Source of the DNA: an uncultured Pelagibacteraceae bacterium
GTDB taxonomy: Bacteria; Pseudomonadota; Alphaproteobacteria; Pelagibacterales; Pelagibacteraceae
Direction of reading: 5' to 3'
NCBI GenBank assembly: GCA_902557235.1
Contig: CACDZR010000001.1
Location: 160,631 to 224,630, forward strand
DNA: 64,000 nucleotides
Made by a program: the position numbers and the translations under genes. Positions 48,663 to 57,586 of the stretch are shown here, one piece after another. Under the pieces are notes generated by a model that was not told where the DNA came from, searched no databases, and saw only the letters and a program-made list of their open reading frames with translations. Within the stretch, counting starts at the first letter, position 1; each line of letters begins with the position of its first letter.

Positions 48663-49532
48663 TTACTTTCTAAATCTTTTTATTAAGCTTGAAGTATCCC
48701 AACGATTGCCACCCATTTTTTGTACTTCCCCGTAATACTTGTCCACTAGTTCAGTAACAGGTAACAATGAGCCATTATTTTTAGCTTCTTCCATTGCAAT
48801 CTTTAAGTCTTTTCTCATCCAATCCACTGCAAAACCAAAATCAAACTTATCATCAATCATTGTTTTATATCTATTTTCCATTTGCCAAGATTGAGCTGCA
48901 CCTTTTGAAATAACCTCAATTACATCTTCCATATTCAATCCAGCTTTTATTCCAAAATTAATAGCTTCAGACAAACCTTGAACCAAACCTGCTATACAAA
49001 TTTGATTAACCATTTTTGCAAGTTGTCCACTTCCAGCCTTACCAAGCAATTTCATTTTTTTACTGTAACAATCTATTTTATCTTTAGCTTTATCAAAATC
49101 ATCTTGATCACCACCAATCATTACAGTTAATGCACCATTCTCTGCTCCAGCTTGTCCACCTGACACGGGTGCATCTAAAAAACCCCAACCATGTGCTTTA
49201 GAATTATTATATAGTTTTCTTGCAATTTCAGCTGATGCAGTTGTGTTATCAATATGCACAGCGCCTTTTTTTATAGTGTTATAAATTCCTTTTTTTCCAA
49301 TTGTAACCTCTGATAAGTCGTCATCATTACCTACACAAGTAAAAACAAATTCAGCATCTTTAGCAGCTTCAGCTGGAGTATCTGCCATTTTACCTTTGTA
49401 TTCTTTTATCCATTTTTCAGCTTTGGATTTCGTTCTATTAAAAACAGTTACATTGTGTCCGCCTTTTGATATATAACCAGCCATTGGATAACCCATGACA
49501 CCTAGACCTATGAAAGCAACATTACAGCTCAT
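48663..49532 (-). CDS. 3-hydroxyisobutyrate dehydrogenase family
   Basis: VAFIGLGVMGYPMAGYISKGGHNVTVFNRT; FLDAPVSGGQAGAENGALTVMIGG. Confidence 0.9.
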   Translation of the reverse strand: MSCNVAFIGLGVMGYPMAGYISKGGHNVTVFNRTKSKAEKWIKEYKGKMADTPAEAAKDAEFVFTCVGNDDDLSEVTIGKKGIYNTIKKGAVHIDNTTASAEIARKLYNNSKAHGWGFLDAPVSGGQAGAENGALTVMIGGDQDDFDKAKDKIDCYSKKMKLLGKAGSGQLAKMVNQICIAGLVQGLSEAINFGIKAGLNMEDVIEVISKGAAQSWQMENRYKTMIDDKFDFGFAVDWMRKDLKIAMEEAKNNGSLLPVTELVDKYYGEVQKMGGNRWDTSSLIKRFRK

Positions 49533-49543
49533 AATTAATTAAT

Positions 49544-50749
49544 ATGTTTAAAAGTTTAAGTTTAAAAGTAATTATATTTGGTTTTATATTTACATTTTTT
49601 TCTAGTTTTGGACAGAGTTTTTTTCTTGGTCTATTTAATTCTAGCATACGAGAAGCATTATCTATCACCCAGGGACAATTTGGAACAATTTATGCATCTG
49701 CAACTTTGTTGAGTAGTTTTTTATTAATTTGGGTTGGAAAAAAAATAGATGATATCAATATATTCAAATTTGCATTTTTTGTAACAATACTTTTATCTTT
49801 TTCGTGTTTTTTCTTTTCAAAAATTTCTTCAATAACTTTTTTATTTATTTCAATTTTTCTCATGAGATTTTCAGGTCAAGGTATGATGTCTCATACCGCA
49901 ACAACAACAATCTCTAGATATTTTACAAAATCTAGAGGAAAAGCTTTAAGCACGAGCTGGTTTGGTCTTTCTACAGCTGAGTTTATATTACCTGTTTTGA
50001 TTGTATATTTGCTTACCATCACCTCTTGGCAAAATTTATGGATATATATCTCAATATCAATTTTGATATTTCTTCCGATTACATCTTTTATTTTAGTAAA
50101 AAATTTAAACTTTGAATCAAGGGAAGAGACAAGCCAAGAAGAATTTAATCAAAAGATAAAACAATGGAAAAGAATTGAAGTACTTAAAGATTATAGATTT
50201 TATATCGTTTGTTTGAATATGTTAGCTATGCCATGGATTGCAACAGGTGTATTTGTTTACCAATCTTTTATTACAGAGTCTAAAGGGTGGGGCGCTTATG
50301 TAATCGCCCAATCATTTATGGTTTATTCAGTTTTATCAGTAATAACTTTGTTAGTTGCAGGTTTTTTGATCGATAAATTTACTAGCAGAAAACTACTTAT
50401 TTTCATGAATATTCCATTATTAATCTCGACTATAGTTTTAATGTATTTTGATATTTCATTTTCAGCTTTCTTATTTTTAGGCTTAATTGGGATATCAAAT
50501 GGACTTGCAAACGTACTAGGTTCCTCAACGTGGGCAGAAATTTATGGTGTTAGATACATTGGCTCCATAAAAGCACTAACCACAGCATTAATGGTTTTTT
50601 CAACGGCATTTGGTACTGCATTGTTTGGTCTTTTAATTGATACAGGATTTTCAATAGAGCAGGTTGCTCTTGTATCATTTATTTATATTGCTTTAGCTGC
50701 CGCCTTATTATTTTTTGTTAGAAATAAGTTGAATCCAAAATATTTATAA
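49544..50749 (+). CDS. MFS transporter
   Basis: 12-TM pattern; FFLGLFNSSIREALSITQGQFG. Confidence 0.85.
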   Translation: MFKSLSLKVIIFGFIFTFFSSFGQSFFLGLFNSSIREALSITQGQFGTIYASATLLSSFLLIWVGKKIDDINIFKFAFFVTILLSFSCFFFSKISSITFLFISIFLMRFSGQGMMSHTATTTISRYFTKSRGKALSTSWFGLSTAEFILPVLIVYLLTITSWQNLWIYISISILIFLPITSFILVKNLNFESREETSQEEFNQKIKQWKRIEVLKDYRFYIVCLNMLAMPWIATGVFVYQSFITESKGWGAYVIAQSFMVYSVLSVITLLVAGFLIDKFTSRKLLIFMNIPLLISTIVLMYFDISFSAFLFLGLIGISNGLANVLGSSTWAEIYGVRYIGSIKALTTALMVFSTAFGTALFGLLIDTGFSIEQVALVSFIYIALAAALLFFVRNKLNPKYL

Positions 50750-50792
50750 AATTCTTCTTGATTTTTTAAAGATCACTGTATAGATACTCCGC

Positions 50793-51326
50793 ATGGCTAG
50801 AGTAACAGTAGAAGATTGCATTGATAAAGTAGAGAGTCCTTATGAATTAGTGTTAGTTGCTAAAGAAAGAGCAACTCAGTTAAACACTGGAATAGAGCCA
50901 ACTTTAGATAGAGATAACGACAAAAACACAGTTATAGCTCTAAGAGAAATTGCAGAGGAAAATATTAAAGTAAATGAACTTACCGAAAGTGCAGTTTATA
51001 AATTAAGAAAGCATGTAGAGCAAATTGATGATGGTGCTGAAGATGATGAGGATGTAGGTGATGATTTTGAAAGTCTATATAAAGGTGAAATTTCAAAAAG
51101 TGGTACACCTATTTTACCATCTAAGAGAGCAAGAAAAACTCCAGACAAAATTCAAGTTTCTAATGAAGATTTAGCAGAACTATCTCAAACTGCTAAACCA
51201 GATATTGACACAGCAGCAACAGATGAAACAGGTGGTGAGCAAGGGGATGTTTCATTAGATGAAGTAACTGAAACAGAAAATCAAGCTACTGAGCAAGACA
51301 CATCAAACGAAGCTGAGAACAATTAA
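50793..51326 (+). CDS. rpoZ: RNA polymerase omega subunit with long acidic C-terminal tail
   Basis: [46 protein letters not shown]. Confidence 0.92.
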   Translation: MARVTVEDCIDKVESPYELVLVAKERATQLNTGIEPTLDRDNDKNTVIALREIAEENIKVNELTESAVYKLRKHVEQIDDGAEDDEDVGDDFESLYKGEISKSGTPILPSKRARKTPDKIQVSNEDLAELSQTAKPDIDTAATDETGGEQGDVSLDEVTETENQATEQDTSNEAENN

Positions 51327-52465
51327 TTAAATTCTTTTAATATTTTTTCCCTATGTTCGTCTAAATCAGGGATATCACCTCTAGTTTTTTCATCTTTATA
51401 AGTAGACATTTTAATTGGATTACCTGCTAATTTAAAATCTCCAATTTCTTTATGAAATGCTTTAACAATCATATTTCTTGCATCTACCTGAGGATTTTCT
51501 ACTGCTTCTTTAATATTGAATATTGGACCACATGGAATCTTTTCTTTTTCCATATCTTTAACCCATTCACTTGTAGATCTAGAAACTAATTTCTTTTCAA
51601 GTATATTTTTAAGTTCATCCATATTTTTAGATCTAGATGAATTGTCAGAAAATTTTGGATCTTTACTCATTTCAGGCATTGCTAAAAGTTCACAAAGTTT
51701 TTCAAATAATCTATCATTTCCAGCTGCTATAATAATGTAACTATCTTTTGTTTTAAAAGCTTCAAACGGTGCAATTGATGGATGACGTGAACCCATTGGT
51801 TTTGGAATTTCATTTTTTGCTAAGTAACGAGCGATAGCATTTTCTAAAATTGCTATTTGACAATCTAGCATCGAAACATCTATGAACATCCCTTTACCTG
51901 TTTTTTGTCTATCATAAAGAGCTGCATTAATTCCAATTGCTGTGAACAAACCAGCAGTGATGTCACCAATTGATGTCCCAACTCTAGTTGGTTCAGAATT
52001 AGGCTGACCAGTTACACTCATTAATCCACCCATACCTTGTACAACCATATCGTAAGCAGGTAACTCTTTCAAAGGACCGGTTTGACCAAATCCAGAAGCA
52101 GATGCGTAAATTAATTTAGGATATTTTTTATTTACATCTTTCCAACCATAACCCCATTTTTCTAAAGTACCTGGTTTGAAATTTTCCACTAAAATATCAG
52201 CTTTAGATAAAATTTTATCAAAAATTTTTTTATCCTCACTATTTTTTAAATTCAGCGCAATACTTTCTTTACCTCTATTCAATGACATAAAATAGGCCGA
52301 GTAATCTTTAATGAATGGTCCAAATTTTCTAGAGTCATCTCCAATTTCTGGGGCTTCAACTTTAATTACTCTTGCACCAAGGTCTGATAGTATCATTGTG
52401 CAGTAAGGACCGACCAATACCCTTGTTAAATCAACTACTAGTAGGTTTTTTAACGGTCCATCCAT
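51323..52465 (-). CDS. CaiB/BaiF family class III CoA-transferase
   Basis: [46 protein letters not shown]. Confidence 0.92.
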   Translation of the reverse strand: MDGPLKNLLVVDLTRVLVGPYCTMILSDLGARVIKVEAPEIGDDSRKFGPFIKDYSAYFMSLNRGKESIALNLKNSEDKKIFDKILSKADILVENFKPGTLEKWGYGWKDVNKKYPKLIYASASGFGQTGPLKELPAYDMVVQGMGGLMSVTGQPNSEPTRVGTSIGDITAGLFTAIGINAALYDRQKTGKGMFIDVSMLDCQIAILENAIARYLAKNEIPKPMGSRHPSIAPFEAFKTKDSYIIIAAGNDRLFEKLCELLAMPEMSKDPKFSDNSSRSKNMDELKNILEKKLVSRSTSEWVKDMEKEKIPCGPIFNIKEAVENPQVDARNMIVKAFHKEIGDFKLAGNPIKMSTYKDEKTRGDIPDLDEHREKILKEFN

Positions 52466-52496
52466 ATAATTTTATATAACATGAGTTTTTGTCGAC

Positions 52497-52525
52497 TTGA
52501 CTCTTATTAATAAGTTCACTTTAAT
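52497..52525 (+). promoter_or_regulatory. candidate sigma70-type promoter of the TRAP operon containing a 12-bp palindrome
   Basis: TTGACT-N17-TTTAAT; spacer begins with perfect palindrome CTTATTAATAAG (52503-52514). Confidence 0.5.
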
Positions 52526-52560
52526 TCAACTATTAAAAATAACAATAGAGGGAAAAAATA

Positions 52561-53571
52561 ATGTTAAAAAAGATATCTTTATATTTAACTTCATTAGTTT
52601 TTGTTTTTACTACTATTGGTTCTGCTTATGCAGTTACGCTGAAAGCAAGTCACCAATGGCCAGGTACACCAAGAGCTGATGGATCTTATGACCCACGTCA
52701 CGAAATGGTTCAAATCATTGCTGACGAGGTTAAAAAAGCAAATGTTGGAGTAGATATTAGAATTTACCCAGCTAAATCATTATACAAACCAAAAGAACAG
52801 TGGAAACCAATGACAACTGGTCAATTAGATATTTCTGCTTTTCCATTAGCATATGCTTCTAAATTCCATCCAGAATTTGATGCAACTTTAATGCCTGGAA
52901 CAGTAAAAAATCATGACCATGCATTAAGATTTAATAAAGGTCCAATGATGACTGAAATTAAAAAGATTATTAATGATGCAGGTGTTGTAGTTTTGTCTGA
53001 TGCTTGGTTAGGTGGTGGTTTTGCTTCAAAAACAAAATGTATCAAAAATCCTAGCGATGCAAAAGGTCAAGTTATGAGAGCTGCAGGAAAAGCGTTTAAC
53101 CAAATGTTAGAAGCAGCTGGAGCTGGTATACAAAGTATGCCATCATCTGAAATTTACACAGGTTTACAAACTGGTGTATTAACAGGTGCTAACACTAGTT
53201 CAGGAAGTTTTGTAAGTTACAAAATTTATGAACAAGTTTCATGTGCAACTCCTCCAGGAAAATTTGGTCTATGGTTTATGTATGAGCCAATTTTGATGTC
53301 AAAAAAATCTTTTGATGCTTTAAATTCTAAGCAACAAAAAGCTTTAATGAAGGCTGGAAAAGTTGCTGAGAAATACATGACAGCTCAAGTAGAAAACTTA
53401 GATAAAAAGTTTGAAGATGCTTATAAAGCTGCAGGTGTGAAATTAGTATACATGGATGCAAAAGATCATGCTGCATGGGTAGAGATTGCGAAAAAATCTT
53501 CTCATAAGGCGTTTGCTGATAAAGTTCCAGGTGGCGATAAGCTGATGGAAATGGCTTTAGCAGTTAAATAA
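52561..53571 (+). CDS. dctP: TRAP transporter substrate-binding protein
   Basis: signal peptide; LKASHQWPGTPRADGSYDPRHEMVQIIADEV; followed by dctQM. Confidence 0.88.
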   Translation: MLKKISLYLTSLVFVFTTIGSAYAVTLKASHQWPGTPRADGSYDPRHEMVQIIADEVKKANVGVDIRIYPAKSLYKPKEQWKPMTTGQLDISAFPLAYASKFHPEFDATLMPGTVKNHDHALRFNKGPMMTEIKKIINDAGVVVLSDAWLGGGFASKTKCIKNPSDAKGQVMRAAGKAFNQMLEAAGAGIQSMPSSEIYTGLQTGVLTGANTSSGSFVSYKIYEQVSCATPPGKFGLWFMYEPILMSKKSFDALNSKQQKALMKAGKVAEKYMTAQVENLDKKFEDAYKAAGVKLVYMDAKDHAAWVEIAKKSSHKAFADKVPGGDKLMEMALAVK

Positions 53572-53585
53572 AATAATATATAAAG

Positions 53586-53623
53586 AACCCCTATTTATTC
53601 TTATTAAATAGGGGTTTTTTTTT
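53586..53623 (+). terminator. intrinsic terminator between dctP and dctQ
   Basis: perfect 12-bp stem AACCCCTATTTA/TAAATAGGGGTT, 7-nt loop, T9 run ending directly at dctQ ATG (53624). Confidence 0.9.
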
Positions 53624-54118
53624 ATGAAAAAAAAGTATCTTCAATTTTGTGATCATATAGCCAAAGCATGTGGTGCTTTTGCTGTATTAGCATTGCTCTT
53701 ATCAATCTTAGTAATCGTTGAACTTGTTTTTGAAAGATATTTTTTTCAAAGAGCAATCACATGGCAAACAGAACTTGTAACTATGTTGTTAGTTGCATCA
53801 ACTTTTATAGGGAGTGTATACGTTCTAAGTGAGAAAGCTCATGTGAGCATGGAATGGATTTATGATTTTTTATCCAAGAAAAATATAATTAGATTAAAAA
53901 TTTTTACATCATCTATTAGTTTATTATTTTTCCTAATTTTATTTTATTTTGGATTTTTAATGTTCGAGGAAGCATTTACCAAAAATTATTCAACTGGAAC
54001 CGTGTGGGATCCACCACTATGGATACCATACTCATCAATGATGTTGGGGGCTTTATTGATGATATTACAGTATATCGCAGAAATTATAAAACTAACTGAT
54101 GAAAAGGATTTTAAATAA
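53624..54118 (+). CDS. dctQ: TRAP transporter small permease
   Basis: four TM segments, ERYFFQRAITWQTELVTMLLVASTFIGSVYVLSEKAHVSMEWI. Confidence 0.88.
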   Translation: MKKKYLQFCDHIAKACGAFAVLALLLSILVIVELVFERYFFQRAITWQTELVTMLLVASTFIGSVYVLSEKAHVSMEWIYDFLSKKNIIRLKIFTSSISLLFFLILFYFGFLMFEEAFTKNYSTGTVWDPPLWIPYSSMMLGALLMILQYIAEIIKLTDEKDFK

Positions 54119-55450
54119 ATGGATCCATTGATTATAGCATTAATTGTTGCGGTCTTTACTTTATTGGTACTTTTTTCTGGAATTCCAATTGCATTTGGTT
54201 TGAGTTTTGTTTCGATAGCTCTTTTGGTTACATTTGAAGGTTTTCAAATGCTTGATGTCTTTGCGGAGACGTTTTTTGCAGGATTAAACTCATTTGTTTT
54301 ACTTTCGATACCAATGTTTATTTTAATGGGAATGGCAGTTGCCAATTCTCCTGCAGGAAAAGATTTATATACAGGATTAGATAGATGGCTTTGGAGAGTA
54401 CCGGGAGGATTGGTAATTTCAAATATTGGGGCATGTTCAATTTTTGCAGCTTTAAGTGGATCTAGTCCAGCAACTTGTGCTGCAATTGGAACAATGGGAA
54501 TACCGGAGATGAGAAAAAGAGGTTACTCCGACCAAATTGCAACAGGAACCATTGCTGCTGGAGGAACCTTAGGAGTTTTAATTCCTCCTAGTATTGTTTT
54601 GATTGTTTACGGAATCGCAACCGGTACATCAATTGGAAGATTGTTTTTATGTGGTCTTGTACCGGGCTTTATGTTGGCAGGTATGTTTGCGATATGGGCT
54701 CTAATACACAGTTATTTTATTGATAAAGATGCAGCAAAAGCTTTGAGAAATAGAGTAAGACCAACTTTAAAAGAAAAACTTGAAGTATTACCAAGAATTC
54801 TTCCTTTCTTAGCGATTATCGCTGGTGTGTTGTATGTACTTTATGGAGGAGTCGCAACACCATCAGAGGCTTCTGGAGTAGGGGCATTTTTAGTTTTTGT
54901 ATTAATTGCTGTTGTATACAAAATTTATCAGCCAAAAAAGATTTGGAACATTGTTAAGGTTTCAATGAAAGAAAGTGTAATGATAATGTTCATTATTGCT
55001 GCTTCATATCTTTTTGCATTCACTCTTTCACAACTTTATGTAACTCAATCTCTAGCACAAAGCATGGTGGAATTAAGCTCAAACAAATGGGTTGTGTTCA
55101 TTCTAATAAACATATTTCTTTTGATAGCTGGTTTCTTTTTGCCTCCAGTTGCAGTTATTGTAATGACTTCAGCAATATTATTGCCAGTGATTACGACTTT
55201 AGGTTTTGACCCATATTGGTTTGCAATAGTATTTACAATCAATATGGAGATTGGCTTAATTACACCACCAGTTGGATTAAATCTTTATATTATAAAAGGA
55301 ATTACCCCAGACGTTAGTTTGTCAGAAATTTTAAAAGGATCTATACCGTTTATGATAATTATGGCTTTAGCTATAGTAATTTTATGTATTTTTCCTGAGA
55401 TCGTTACATGGTTACCTGATAAAATAATGGGTAAAGACCTTGGATTCTAA
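54119..55450 (+). CDS. dctM: TRAP transporter large permease
   Basis: LSIPMFILMGMAVANSPAGKDLY; ALSGSSPATCAAIGTMGIPEMRKRGY; GGTLGVLIPPSIVLIVYG. Confidence 0.94.
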   Translation: MDPLIIALIVAVFTLLVLFSGIPIAFGLSFVSIALLVTFEGFQMLDVFAETFFAGLNSFVLLSIPMFILMGMAVANSPAGKDLYTGLDRWLWRVPGGLVISNIGACSIFAALSGSSPATCAAIGTMGIPEMRKRGYSDQIATGTIAAGGTLGVLIPPSIVLIVYGIATGTSIGRLFLCGLVPGFMLAGMFAIWALIHSYFIDKDAAKALRNRVRPTLKEKLEVLPRILPFLAIIAGVLYVLYGGVATPSEASGVGAFLVFVLIAVVYKIYQPKKIWNIVKVSMKESVMIMFIIAASYLFAFTLSQLYVTQSLAQSMVELSSNKWVVFILINIFLLIAGFFLPPVAVIVMTSAILLPVITTLGFDPYWFAIVFTINMEIGLITPPVGLNLYIIKGITPDVSLSEILKGSIPFMIIMALAIVILCIFPEIVTWLPDKIMGKDLGF

Positions 55451-56444
55451 AAAAAAAATAAACAGAAAAATATCAGTTGCCCCAATGATGGATTGTACTG
55501 ATAGACATGATCGTTTCTTTTTAAGACTGATGAGCAAAAATGTAATGCTTTATACTGAGATGGTTGCTACAAAATCAGCAATTCATGGTGATAGAAAAAA
55601 AATTTTATCCTTTAGTCCTGAGGAAAAACCATTAGCTCTACAAGTAGGTGGATCTAATAAAGAAGAGTTAGCAGAAGTAGCTAAAATTGCAGAGGATATA
55701 GGTTATGATGAAATTAATATTAATCTTGGTTGTCCTAGTAAAAAAGTTCAAAAAAATAAATTTGGAGCATGTTTAATTAAAGAACCTGATTTGGTTGCTG
55801 AATGTATTAGTTCAATGGTTAACGCATGTAAAATTCCTGTTACAGCTAAGACAAGAATTGGTTTCGATGATACAGAAGAGTTCGATTATTTAAATAATTT
55901 TATTCATAAGATGAGAGATGCTGGTTCAAAAACATTTATTTTACATGCAAGGAAGGCTATTTTGACAGGTTTGTCCCCAAAACAAAACTTAAATATTCCA
56001 AAACTAAATTATAAAATGGTTTATGACATTAAAAAAGAAAATCCTAACTTAGAAATAATTATAAACGGAGGGATTACAAAAGTTGATGAAATTAATAATC
56101 ATTTGAAGTTTTGCGATGGTGTAATGATAGGAAGATCAATATATCAAAATCCATATTCTTTAATTAAAATTGAAAAAGAAATATTTAAGACAAAGAATAG
56201 TCCTACAAGGGAACAAGTTGTAGAAAAACTTTTAGAGTATGCTGATAGAGAAGTAAAATCAGGAACAAAAATTAATCATATCATGAGACATACAGTGGGT
56301 TTATACCATGGACAAGTTGGGTCTAAAGAATGGAAAAGATATTTAAGTGATAATATGATGGCAAGAGATTCAGATTTTCAAAAAGCGAAGCATATTATGA
56401 CTATTGTTCAGAATAATGAAAAAGCGATTCAGGCGAATTCATAA
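55440..56444 (+). CDS. dusA: tRNA-dihydrouridine synthase A (TTG start)
   Basis: ISVAPMMDCTDRHDRFFLRLMSK; INLGCPSKKVQKNKFGACLI. Confidence 0.92.
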   Translation: MDSKKKINRKISVAPMMDCTDRHDRFFLRLMSKNVMLYTEMVATKSAIHGDRKKILSFSPEEKPLALQVGGSNKEELAEVAKIAEDIGYDEININLGCPSKKVQKNKFGACLIKEPDLVAECISSMVNACKIPVTAKTRIGFDDTEEFDYLNNFIHKMRDAGSKTFILHARKAILTGLSPKQNLNIPKLNYKMVYDIKKENPNLEIIINGGITKVDEINNHLKFCDGVMIGRSIYQNPYSLIKIEKEIFKTKNSPTREQVVEKLLEYADREVKSGTKINHIMRHTVGLYHGQVGSKEWKRYLSDNMMARDSDFQKAKHIMTIVQNNEKAIQANS

Positions 56445-57280
56445 TGGAAACTTTAGACATTAATGAAATTATAAATCTATTGTTTGTTTTATCTATAGCA
56501 GCCTCAGTTGCTGGTTTTATGGCAGGTTTATTAGGTGTTGGTGGTGGTATTATAATAGTGCCTGCTCTTTATTATGCTTTTACTGTTTTAGATTTTGATA
56601 TTGCAACAAGAATGCATCTTTCAGTTGGTACTTCATTAGCAATTATAATTCCAACTTCTATCATATCAACAAAAACTCATATGGAGTATGATGCAGTTGA
56701 TTTTAAACTCATAAAATCCTTTGGCATATTTATTTTATTTGGAGTTATCGGGGGAACATTTTTAGCAGTAAACTTAAAAACACCAGCTTTCGTTTTATTC
56801 TTTTCCATCATGGCTTTTATAGTTGGTTTATTCTTTATCTTTTTTAGAGAACAACTTTTAAAAAATCCAAAAATGATTTCTGACTCAGCTAAAAATATTT
56901 CTGGAGTTATTATTGGTTTCATATCTGTGTTACTAGGGATTGGTGGTGGTTCATTAATGGTTCCTTTTATGAGAACTTTTGGATACGATATTAGGAGATC
57001 AATAGGAACTGCAGCAGGAGTTGGTTTTTTGATTGCTGTATTTGGTACAATTACAATGATTACTGGAGGTAAAATTGTAGATAATATTAATACACCCTAC
57101 AGTCTTGGATATGTGAATTTACTTGGATTTCTAGTGTTCGTGCCAGTAACAATGATAATGGCTAGAGTAGGCGCGAAAGCAGTTTATAAAATAGATAAAA
57201 ATATTTTGAGCAAGATCTTTGGGATATTTTTAATTATTGTATCGATCAGATCTTTTTTTGAATACTTATCAATAAATTAA
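56444..57280 (+). CDS. TauE/SafE-family sulfite exporter-like membrane protein
   Basis: GFMAGLLGVGGGIIIVPALYYAF and GFISVLLGIGGGSLMVPFMRTFG repeats. Confidence 0.87.
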   Translation: METLDINEIINLLFVLSIAASVAGFMAGLLGVGGGIIIVPALYYAFTVLDFDIATRMHLSVGTSLAIIIPTSIISTKTHMEYDAVDFKLIKSFGIFILFGVIGGTFLAVNLKTPAFVLFFSIMAFIVGLFFIFFREQLLKNPKMISDSAKNISGVIIGFISVLLGIGGGSLMVPFMRTFGYDIRRSIGTAAGVGFLIAVFGTITMITGGKIVDNINTPYSLGYVNLLGFLVFVPVTMIMARVGAKAVYKIDKNILSKIFGIFLIIVSIRSFFEYLSIN

Positions 57281-57282
57281 TA

Positions 57283-57483
57283 TTAACCAGTTCCCCATTT
57301 AACCTTATTCCAAATTCTCTCATGAAAATAGTAAAAAAAAAGTGGAAATATTGATCCAACACCGAGAATACCTGCACCTGTGAATGTTCCAGTGTATATG
57401 TATCCAAAAATTACCCAATATACAAAAATGATAAATCTCCAAGAAAAAGTTTTAGCTATTGATCTAATTTTTTTATCTGCCAT
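57283..57483 (-). CDS. DUF2061-like small membrane protein
   Basis: IRSIAKTFSWRFIIFVYWVIFGYIYTGTF..FYYFHERIWNKVKWG. Confidence 0.82.
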   Translation of the reverse strand: MADKKIRSIAKTFSWRFIIFVYWVIFGYIYTGTFTGAGILGVGSIFPLFFYYFHERIWNKVKWGTG

Positions 57484-57522
57484 AAAAAAAAAGAGGTGAC
57501 TTCAGTCTCCCTCCATCACCTC
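57484..57522 (-). terminator. hairpin plus T9 directly preceding the DUF2061 start codon
   Basis: minus strand GAGGTGA-N16-TCACCTC then T9 then ATG. Confidence 0.7.
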
Positions 57523-57586
57523 ACGAATCTAGATTAAATGATTCTTTACAGTTTTATGAACACTTTTTAGTTGAATCTTTCCCTTA

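Noticed and set aside
52497-52679. 60-aa ORF overlapping the dctP promoter and start
   Set aside because: Lies over the promoter-like region and in another frame of dctP; chance ORF.
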